From contig DOTG01000042.1 in assembly GCA_003512955.1 (NCBI GenBank), positions 1 through 32,460 on the forward strand: a stretch of 32,460 nucleotides of DNA. The letters are read 5' to 3'. The notes beneath the pieces are model-generated. The model ran no database searches. It had not been told where the DNA came from and saw only the letters and a list, made by a program, of their open reading frames with translations. This stretch comes from Marinilabiliales bacterium. GTDB taxonomy: Bacteria; Bacteroidota; Bacteroidia; Bacteroidales; SZUA-534. A program made the translations under genes and the position numbers. Positions 26,571 through 32,460 of the stretch are shown here, piece by piece. How positions within the stretch are numbered: the stretch's first letter is position 1; each line of letters begins with the position of its first letter.

Positions 26571-26595
26571 CTGTCAAATATATATAATATGACAG
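26571..26595 (-). promoter_or_regulatory. Candidate promoter and operator of the giant surface-protein gene
   Basis: On the minus strand a perfect -7 box TATATTTG lies at 26582-26575, about 50 bases before the start codon. It sits inside an inverted repeat with six-base arms, CTGTCA (26571-26576) and TGACAG (26590-26595), separated by 13 A/T bases. No TTG is found at the -33 distance. The arms could bind a dimeric regulator that blocks or aids the promoter; this is inference. Confidence 0.4.
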
Positions 26596-26964
26596 TATTT
26601 TACTACTATTGAAAGTGTAATTTTAATTTGAAACACAAGTTTTTACCATCGCTTACTATTAACAAAGAAGTTTTCATTATATGGATTTGTTATCAATAGC
26701 AAGAATAATCAGGCTAGGGTGAATTTTTTGTAACTATTCAGTCAAAAGAATAAAGCAAATCTAAAGGAAAAAAATCAAAGGATGTACAAAACTCCGATAA
26801 CCCCTTTAGAATTGGATGGGGTTTATTTTAATGTTATTTGAAAGGCCATTGAAACCTCAGGGGGGGAATACAGGTGGTTATCAACATTTTTCTTTGGTGT
26901 CTCTTGATAACTTGTTGCTTTTTTGCATTGTCACCTTGGGACGGTTCAAGAACTTTGCCTCTGG
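26596..26964. other. Non-coding AT-rich interval between the giant gene and the IS66 remnant
   Basis: It contains no convincing gene. There are two inverted repeats: AACCCC/GGGGTT at 26799-26823 followed by T-rich sequence (weak terminator-like), and an eight-base GTTATCAA/TTGATAAC pair at 26877-26911. The left end of the IS66 element should lie here, but I could not identify a terminal inverted repeat without a second end to compare. Confidence 0.4.
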
Positions 26965-28030
26965 ATGAAACAAGGACCCCAAATATTAGAGCAATTGCTC
27001 GAACGGATTATCCGTTTAGAGGACGAGGTTACTTATTTGAGGGCAGAAAACCAATATTTAAAATCAGAGGTTGCCAGGTTAGAAAAGCAACCCGAAAAAT
27101 ATGAGAACCCTAAAAACAGCCGTAATAGCAGTAAGTCCCCATCAAGTGATTTTCCGAAACAACAAAAAACCCAAAGCCTTAGGCAGTCTTCTGGCAAAAA
27201 GCCAGGAGGACAGGCCGGACATGAAGGGACAACTTTGAAGCAAATGGAAAACCCTGACAGGATAGAACACCATATGCCATTATATTGTAATTGCTGCGGG
27301 GAAGATTTAACGGGGCAACCAAGCTTTTTTGCCAGCAAAAGGCAAGTGATAGATATCCCGCCCATAAAAGCAATTGTTACCGAACACCAATTGTTCGACA
27401 GGCCCTGCAAATGCGGGCACATAAACCGGGCAACATATCCGGCAGGGGTTAACGTCCCGGTTAGTTATGGCGAAAATGTACAAGCCCTTTTATCTTACCT
27501 TGGGGCCAGGCAATATGTCCCATTCAAACGGTTATCGGAATTGATGCGTGATGTATTTGGGTTAGGTATAAGCACTGGTGGCATCAACTATGTCATGGCC
27601 AAGATGGAGAAAAAAGCAGCTGGTACTTATGAAGCCATCCGGCATGTGGTATTACGAAGCCATATTGTTGGTGCCGATGAAACAGGTGCAAACATCAATG
27701 GTAAAAACCATTGGGCCTGGACTTTTTCAAAACAAAAGCGCGACATTTATTGCTATACACCAAAGTCGTGGGCACAAAGCCATTGAAAGCATCATCCCCG
27801 AAGGGTTGCCTAAATCGGTGTTGGTAACCGATTGTTGGCCTGCTTATTTTAACGTTGAAGCCCGAACACACCAGCTTTGTACCGCACATTTGCTCCGTGA
27901 ATTGGTGTTCCTTAAAGACAAGTATCCTCTTGACCAATGGGCACAGCAGTTCTCGCAATTAATAACCGATTCATTAAGCTTGCGTAAAGAGAACAAAGCC
28001 ACAAAAAACAAGGTAGATAAAGTTTGTTAA
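26965..28030 (+). pseudogene. IS66 family transposase (TnpC-like), frameshifted and 3'-truncated
   Basis: The N-terminal part has a leucine-rich coiled coil (starting Met-Lys-Gln-Gly-Pro), a Ser/Lys-rich linker with Gly-Gly-Gln-Ala-Gly-His, and a zinc-binding Cys-X2-Cys/Cys-X-Cys region as in IS66. A catalytic Asp in Val-Gly-Ala-Asp-Glu-Thr-Gly follows. Near 27762 one extra base moves the frame: the first frame stops at 27786, and the second continues with Ser-Arg-Gly-His-Lys-Ala-Ile-Glu and the second catalytic Asp in Val-Thr-Asp-Cys-Trp-Pro-Ala-Tyr. It stops at 28030 after about 355 residues in total, while intact IS66 transposases have roughly 500. The last acidic residue is therefore missing. 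No accessory tnpA/tnpB is seen, so the element is dead. Confidence 0.85.
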
Positions 28031-28159
28031 CCGATTAACAATTTTATTCAATTCAATGCAATTTCATTCAATTACTTTAATCCCTTTAAAATAGGGTGTA
28101 TTGATTGAATTTATTAGGGTTGAGGTTGATTTTATTAGGGGGGTTCGGTTTCCAAAAAT
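28031..28159. other. AT-rich junction between the IS66 remnant and the tRNA-like repeat
   Basis: No gene is seen. ATTCAATT-type words recur at 28048-28076 and TTTATTAGGG occurs twice (near 28110 and 28131). It looks like degraded sequence at an element edge. Confidence 0.35.
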
Positions 28160-28228
28160 GGGGGGTTCGAATCCCCTTTCTCCGCAAAAATAAAGGCTTG
28201 CCAGTTATGGTGAGCTTTTTTGTTGATG
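28160..28228 (+). repeat. Right copy of the tRNA-Ser 3'-end direct repeat (candidate att site, tRNA fragment)
   Basis: It has the T arm (GGGG-TTCGAAT-CCCC), acceptor 3' strand and terminator hairpin of tRNA-Ser(GCT), without any 5' part of a tRNA. It matches 17439-17508 closely, including the 45 bases behind the tRNA. The acceptor strand reads TTTCTCC, as in tRNA-Ser(GGA) at 9048, rather than TCTCTCC. This is either the displaced end of a tRNA gene after an insertion or the remnant of a second tRNA-Ser gene. Confidence 0.75.
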
Positions 28229-28520
28229 AAAACCCTACTTAAGCTGAGGGATGAAAAACCCCTGGATCCGGACGGCGGAGCCCTCATAATACGAAGCGGA
28301 GTAATCCCCCCACACTTCTTTGCAAAGAATAAAGGTTTGTACCTTATTAGAAATGGGACATGCCCAACATTCAAAATTAAAAGCCTCGCATGGGTTGTTT
28401 TATCAATAATAATCCGCAAACATTTGAATTTGAGTGTTTAGCATCAACTGATTTTACAAAGCCATGGTACACTTATCGGTTCACTTTGCCTCAGTTTTTA
28501 TTTCACTTGCGGATTAAAAC
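28229..28520. other. Interval without a supported gene
   Basis: Short open frames exist here but show no family motif and overlap the repeat. The GC-richer stretch at about 28258-28310 stands out from its surroundings but matches nothing I recognise. There is no clear terminator for the DUF1761 gene that ends at 28521. Confidence 0.35.
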
Positions 28521-28931
28521 TCAATGCCACGCACCTAAAATGGCTCCCATTAGCATTAAAAACAACACCTGGTATCCGGAATTGATGGCCCAAAGTTTCA
28601 GCGATTTACCCTCGTATTGGTAGTTTACACCCATGGAGGTCACCACAAATGCTACACCTATATATAATCCATGAGTAAGCCCAACCAGCCAGGTAACTTT
28701 GGCATCTTCCACCTTATGAAACAGAAATGCCATACCAAATGCCATGATTAGTGTAAGTATAAAACTGATCCCAAAGATTTTGATCATGTTTCCTGATTGA
28801 ATTTTCTCATCCGATAAGCCAACCTCTTTTTGCCAGGCTTTGCCAAACAAGGGGCCGTACCAAATAGAACCAATCCCAAAAGCCAAAACGGCAGAAACCA
28901 GAACAGCCCATAAGTTCATTGCATACATCAT
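28521..28931 (-). CDS. DUF1761 domain-containing membrane protein
   Basis: The 136 residues have four membrane helices (about 5-25, 50-70, 80-100 and 115-133). The first loop carries the family signature Gly-Ser-Ile-Trp-Tyr-Gly-Pro-Leu-Phe-Gly-Lys-Ala-Trp. The function of DUF1761 proteins is not known. A strong Shine-Dalgarno (GGAGGG on the minus strand, 28936-28941), rare for this phylum, precedes two adjacent ATG codons. The spacing is four bases to the first and seven to the second, so Met2 (28928) may be the true start. Confidence 0.82.
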   Translation of the reverse strand: MMYAMNLWAVLVSAVLAFGIGSIWYGPLFGKAWQKEVGLSDEKIQSGNMIKIFGISFILTLIMAFGMAFLFHKVEDAKVTWLVGLTHGLYIGVAFVVTSMGVNYQYEGKSLKLWAINSGYQVLFLMLMGAILGAWH

Positions 28932-29091
28932 TTTTCCCTCCTTTTTTAATTTTAGTGAATGAAAAGTACGGAAAAATCAGGTTAGTTAGAATTGTTTCAA
29001 ATAATTTTTTACAAGCATCTTCAAAATTCAGCAGGTTTTTTAAGCTTCCACTTGTTGGTCCAAAGATTTTATGTTTTGGTAAGTATTGACG

Positions 29092-29505
29092 TTAGCAGGC
29101 TTTAAGTCCGTCTTTTGAATTATCATCCAAGAGCCATGATTCAGCAAGCTCCAGGGTCGAAAAGAATTTAATTTCTTTGGTGGTATTCTTTGGTAACAAC
29201 TTTTCTAATGAAACCTGCCCAAATACATTCTGCGACCTGACATACCCTACCTTTTTTAGGGAGGTCTGCCGCAACAATGGATAGATTTCCATCACGATCC
29301 AACGGATATCATCGGTTTTAACAACCTCTAATCTTGATGAATCAATTAATAAATAATGCACCTTTTGCTTTAAACACAACTCAACGGTTTTTTGCATCAG
29401 GTCTTTAACCTTGCCTGATTCTAAAAAACCTTCCACAGCCATATAGGCAATGTTACGATCTTTTATAAACATGAGGCATGCCTGCAAATTGCTGTAATAT
29501 ATCAT
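29092..29505 (-). CDS. SpoIIAA/STAS-like small protein (hypothetical)
   Basis: The 137-residue soluble protein has an alternating strand-helix pattern. A strand pair begins at about residues 11-24, then come a helix (30-46), a hydrophobic strand Tyr-Leu-Leu-Ile-Asp-Ser-Ser at about 51-57, a second helix and a strand near 85-90. The Leu-Leu-Ile-Asp-Ser-Ser position matches where STAS and SpoIIAA-like proteins have their Asp-Ser. This assignment is from pattern only. It is divergent from the DUF3820 gene. Function unknown. Confidence 0.55.
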   Translation of the reverse strand: MIYYSNLQACLMFIKDRNIAYMAVEGFLESGKVKDLMQKTVELCLKQKVHYLLIDSSRLEVVKTDDIRWIVMEIYPLLRQTSLKKVGYVRSQNVFGQVSLEKLLPKNTTKEIKFFSTLELAESWLLDDNSKDGLKAC

Positions 29506-29649
29506 CTTACAAGAGATAGAATGTGTAATAGTTTAAAAAATATTCTCAATTCCAGACCAAAGATGTTGGTTTTGCCGCGATAAAACGAACGAAATCGACA
29601 CATTCAAAGAATTTCTCTACCAAAAGGAAAAATTCCGAAACAGGTTTTT

Positions 29650-29657
29650 TACATTTG
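29650..29657 (+). promoter_or_regulatory. -7 box (TACATTTG) immediately before the DUF3820 gene
   Basis: A perfect TAnnTTTG box ends only four bases before the ATG at 29662. No TTG lies at the -33 distance. If used, transcription would begin at or just inside the first codons. Confidence 0.35.
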
Positions 29658-29661
29658 ATGC

Positions 29662-29895
29662 ATGGAAGAAATGGTACCCAACAAAGAATTCTTGGTAGAA
29701 ATGGCCAATACGGTTATGCCTTTTGGAAAGTTTAAAGGAAAGCTCTTGATTGAATTACCTGAACCTTATTTGGTCTGGTTCCGCCAACAGGGATTTCCCC
29801 CGGGAAAGCTTGGCGACCAGTTGTCACAAATGTATGAAATCAAACTCAATGGATTGGAAAAACTCATCTGGCCTTTGGTAAAGAAAAAAGGATGA
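29662..29895 (+). CDS. DUF3820 family protein
   Basis: The 77 residues contain the family core from about residue 18: Val-Met-Pro-Phe-Gly-Lys-Phe-Lys-Gly, Leu-Pro-Glu-Pro-Tyr-Leu-Val-Trp-Phe, then Gly-Lys-Leu-Gly and Glu-Ile-Lys-Leu-Asn-Gly-Leu-Glu. This domain is found alone as here, and is also known as a putative quorum-sensing-regulated virulence factor; its biochemical role is not established. The real start may be Met4 or a later Met, since a promoter -7 box sits directly before the first ATG. Confidence 0.82.
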   Translation: MEEMVPNKEFLVEMANTVMPFGKFKGKLLIELPEPYLVWFRQQGFPPGKLGDQLSQMYEIKLNGLEKLIWPLVKKKG

Positions 29896-29983
29896 CAAAA
29901 AAAATATTTGTCCATTGTAGCATTTATTCAAATATTTCCGTCACAATGGCTACATTTAGTTTATAACCCTAAAAATTAAAAAT

Positions 29984-30751
29984 ATGCAATCGCACGAAGT
30001 TGACTACAAAATTATTGGAAACGACATCCAACTGGTTGAAATTGAATTAGACCCAAGAGAAACAGTAATAGCTGAGGCCGGAGCTATGATGTACATGGAA
30101 GAAGGTATTGCTTTTGAAACCAAAATGGGCGACGGGACCAATCCCACTCAGGGCTTTATGAGCAAACTTTTACAAGCAGGTGCCCGGGCCATCATGGGCG
30201 AATCCATCTTTTTAACCCACTTTACCAATGTGGGATTTGGGAAAAAGCATGTTTCGTTTTCAGCTCCTTACCCCGGAACTATTATCCCCATTGAGTTGAA
30301 CCGCTACGGGGGAAGGCTTATTGTTCAAAAAGATGCCTTTTTGTGTGCAGCATTAGGAACCAAGGTCTCCATAACTTTGAACCGCAAACTGGGAGCCGGA
30401 TTCTTTGGAGGTGAGGGATTTATCCTGCAAAAGCTGGAAGGTGATGGCCGGGCATTTATTCACGCGGGTGGAACCGTAATCGAACGGCAATTGACTAATG
30501 AAACACTGCTGGTGGATACCGGCTGTATCGTAGGTTTCGAAGAGAGTATCACGTACGACATCCAACAAGCCGGAGGCCTTAAGAGTATGGTATTTGGTGG
30601 CGAAGGCATGTTTTTGGCCTCCCTCCACGGTACCGGAAAAGTCTGGTTACAAAGTATGCCTATCCGCAAACTGATTATGGCTTTGGCTCCTTATGGTGGT
30701 AACAGCCGAAAGGAAAATCAGGGATTCATGCGCAATTTCCTGGAAAGTTAA
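29984..30751 (+). CDS. AIM24 family protein (TIGR00266)
   Basis: The 255 residues form a beta-rich protein of the AIM24/TIGR00266 family. An N-terminal segment with Glu-Ala-Gly-Ala-Met-Met-Tyr-Met is followed by repeated Gly-rich strand turns (Gly-Gly-Glu-Gly-Phe near 142-146, Gly-Gly-Glu-Gly-Met near 206-210) and a short Gly-Thr-Gly-Lys-Val-Trp-Leu-Gln segment near 217-224. Structures in the family show a double-stranded beta-helix-like fold; the bacterial function is unclear. It is a single gene with a terminator at 30821. An inverted repeat (CCATTG/CAATGG, 29912-29917 and 29944-29949) lies 35 bases upstream of the start. Confidence 0.88.
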   Translation: MQSHEVDYKIIGNDIQLVEIELDPRETVIAEAGAMMYMEEGIAFETKMGDGTNPTQGFMSKLLQAGARAIMGESIFLTHFTNVGFGKKHVSFSAPYPGTIIPIELNRYGGRLIVQKDAFLCAALGTKVSITLNRKLGAGFFGGEGFILQKLEGDGRAFIHAGGTVIERQLTNETLLVDTGCIVGFEESITYDIQQAGGLKSMVFGGEGMFLASLHGTGKVWLQSMPIRKLIMALAPYGGNSRKENQGFMRNFLES

Positions 30752-30820
30752 GTAATAATTAAAATCCGAAGTGTCAACTAATTACAAATTCACCCGGTGA
30801 CTTTATTGCTAAACACAAAC

Positions 30821-30848
30821 AACCCCGGCAACTTGCCGGGGTTGTTTT
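30821..30848. terminator. Bidirectional terminator between the convergent AIM24 and helical-protein genes
   Basis: A nine-pair GC-rich stem (AACCCCGGC at 30821-30829, GCCGGGGTT at 30835-30843) with loop AACTT is followed by a T-rich run on the plus strand and a less perfect one on the minus strand. Confidence 0.8.
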
Positions 30849-30877
30849 CTATCATTCAACGAAAAAAAGTCATCGGT

Positions 30878-31579
30878 TTAAGAATTGGGATTTTCGGCCG
30901 GGGTATCACCGCCGAAGGTCGGTTTGCCGTTCTTACGGATAATTACAATGCCTGCCGCTTTATATTTCTGGTAAAAATCGGGGGCTTTGCGTTTAAACTG
31001 CGGGGCCAGGCGGTCGAGCACGTTTTTTTTGATATGGGCTGCCTCGGCAAACAGGTCGCGGAGTTTTTGGGTATGTCCCGAGCGGTCGATAATACCTGAA
31101 CGGGGGTTCGATACCGCGGTACGGAACTTTTCGAAGGTTGACAGGCATCCGGCAAGTTCTTCGGGGGCGATCCCCTGATCGGCGAGTTCGCTGGCAGCTA
31201 TTTTTGTGGCCTCGCCGGTTATAATGGTTGCCGCGGCAATCAACTGCGAATCGCTCATTTTTTCGAGGACCCATTCTTTGTAATCGACTTTTGATACCAA
31301 AGTGAGGTCGTTCTTTGCCAGGGCATAGCTGTGGACAGCCCCGGCAATTTCAACCAGCAATTCAACCAGTTCATCGCATAAGGCATTTTTATCGTCGCTG
31401 ATGCCGCCACGTGATGTTTCCTGCAAAGCACGGGCACTGTCTATGGCAGTACAGATGGATTCGAGGTTCGTAATGCCATCGGCAAAACTTTTAATCAGGT
31501 TAACGGAGGTGGCATTTTCACGGGCTTCTTTCACAATCAGTTTATACGAAGCCAGCTTCGATGTTTGATTTGCATTCAT
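30878..31579 (-). CDS. Predicted all-helical protein of unknown function
   Basis: The 233 residues have no signal peptide or membrane helix. They are Ala-, Glu- and Lys-rich, with long predicted helices over about 5-50, 65-100, 105-145 and 165-200. The tail after about residue 210 has Ile-Val-Ile-Ile-Arg-Lys-Asn-Gly-Lys-Pro and a disordered Pro/Asn end. I recognise no named family. The GC-richer composition and clean frame support a real gene. It converges on the AIM24 gene and shares its terminator. Confidence 0.6.
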   Translation of the reverse strand: MNANQTSKLASYKLIVKEARENATSVNLIKSFADGITNLESICTAIDSARALQETSRGGISDDKNALCDELVELLVEIAGAVHSYALAKNDLTLVSKVDYKEWVLEKMSDSQLIAAATIITGEATKIAASELADQGIAPEELAGCLSTFEKFRTAVSNPRSGIIDRSGHTQKLRDLFAEAAHIKKNVLDRLAPQFKRKAPDFYQKYKAAGIVIIRKNGKPTFGGDTPAENPNS

Positions 31580-32460
31580 AATAATCTGTTATTAAAGTTA
31601 TTAATTTGGTTTACATAAGCACTAATTTATAAAACAATTGGCAACAAACAAAAAATACCCCGCGAATTTATTCCCCAAATTCTTGATAAAAGTAGCCCCA
31701 CTCGCTCAGTCAGGTTTTTTCAACGGCGATAATTTATAAAAAACAACAGAAGATGGGCCATTTATTTATGATTATTTCATCACAACGGGCCGTTAGTTTG
31801 TTTTTTCATGGCCTGAAAAAAGAAACAACGCGTCCCGAAATCAAATATGGTACAAACGCAACCAAAAGAGGCGAAAACGTAATTGAAAATGCCCCTGGAG
31901 TAGAATTGACGGGTGAAAACGTAAACGTAAACAGAGTGGACGTAAATGAAAACGGCTTTGGCGTAGTTTAAACCGGGGGTAAAAGTAAATGAAAATGCGG
32001 AAACGTAAATAAAATTGCCGAAAGAAAAAATGGCAGCAGGGTGGGGGATTTTGTTAGCCTCCATAGAAAAAATTTTAGTGGCTTAGGAATAAATTGTATC
32101 ACCGGGTGAAAAGATTTTACCGGCCCAGGGAATGTAGTAAACACCTTAGGCAGGACCAGAACAATCCAAATAGTACCCTATTTCCGCGAGTCACCGGGTG
32201 GCTTGTTGTGAGTCACCCCGTGACTTTCAACATCTTCCGGCAGGCTCGCGGATTTTAGGGAGCCTCTGAAGAATCCTTACGGCCAATTGTTATAAATTAT
32301 TATTGATATATAGTTGTATGTTTCCTATTTTTTCATAAATTAGCCTTTGACATTTCTAAAGCAAAGCATTATTGGACATAGCGTTCTCAAAACGCCATCC
32401 CTGTTTTGGGTATTATCGGCCACGGTAGTATGACAAAACCAAAGAAAGTGTGTAATGAAT
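31580..32460. other. Region of 880 bases without a convincing complete gene
   Basis: The left part is AT-rich. At 31868-32020 a degenerate repeat of the type GTAAATGAAAACG occurs several times and could be the remains of a low-complexity coding sequence. Three TCACC-type palindromes lie at 32099-32109, 32191-32201 and 32213-32223. At 32382 a frame opens and runs to the window edge with ATG at 32430 (Met-Thr-Lys-Pro-Lys-Lys); it may be the start of the next gene but cannot be judged. No RNA gene or terminator was recognised. Confidence 0.4.
32430..32460 (+). CDS. Possible start of a gene running off the right edge
   Basis: ATG at 32430 is followed by ten open codons to the edge (Met-Thr-Lys-Pro-Lys-Lys-Val-Cys-Asn-Glu). 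The frame is also open upstream to a stop at 32379. Too short to support a product; listed only so that the neighbouring sequence can be checked. Confidence 0.15.
   Translation, partial: MTKPKKVCNE

Noticed and set aside
26965..28030. Programmed frameshift in the IS66 transposase
   Set aside because: IS66 TnpC is normally a single frame, no slippery heptamer with a following structure is evident, and the 3' end is missing anyway, so decay is simpler.
28135..28441. Short open frames on both strands around the right tRNA-like repeat
   Set aside because: They translate the tRNA fragment and terminator; the same peptide appears at the left copy, showing it comes from RNA-gene sequence.
31753..31971. 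72-codon open frame at the right end, and a 94-codon frame on the other strand
   Set aside because: Low-complexity translation of a degenerate repeat, no start-site signal and no recognisable domain.

Overview
This window looks like chromosomal DNA of a member of the Bacteroidota, probably Bacteroidia (Marinilabiliales/Prolixibacteraceae-like, an inference from gene content). Three things support this. A surface protein ends in a type IX secretion (T9SS) sorting domain. Several genes and one tRNA are preceded by the phylum-specific promoter pair TTG-N18-20-TAnnTTTG. Shine-Dalgarno sequences are almost absent. No family search was run, so product names rest on motifs and recognised family signatures.

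Layout. 1-331: end of an outer-membrane barrel protein. 442-2544: an S9 peptidase lipoprotein. 2971-4725 (-): aspS. 4926-8970: tadA, a membrane PH-like protein, dprA, tatD and ansA. 9048-9135: tRNA-Ser(GGA). 9195-11515: an energy-transduction operon (ExbB, a four-helix membrane protein, two ExbD) closed by a terminator. 11638-12975: a LEA14-like lipoprotein and a tandem universal stress protein. 14729-13063 (-): bcp and recA. 14991-16757: clpS-nfeD-floA, closed by a terminator. 16876-17232: a DUF3127 OB-fold-like protein with an SSB-like acidic tail. 17377-17463: tRNA-Ser(GCT).

17464-28228 is the accessory part. It holds one 2955-residue gene on the minus strand plus a broken IS66 transposase. 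It is bounded on both sides by about 70 bp of the tRNA-Ser 3' end together with its terminator hairpin, which is the geometry of an element inserted at a tRNA gene. The giant protein has a signal peptide, four copies of a supermodule (WGDG PKD-like domain, BspA/DUF285 repeats of 25 residues, PKD domain, 51-residue two-cysteine repeats), Ig-like segments and a T9SS C-terminal domain. It is most likely a secreted or surface-anchored adhesin. Its tandem DNA repeats are nearly identical and two arrays share the same variants, so copy number probably changes by recombination.

28521-31579 holds small conserved genes: DUF1761, a SpoIIAA/STAS-like protein, DUF3820, an AIM24/TIGR00266 protein and an unrecognised helical protein. 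The last 880 bases hold no convincing complete gene. They contain short palindromes (TCACCNGGTGA type), a degenerate repeat patch and possibly the first codons of a gene running off the right edge.
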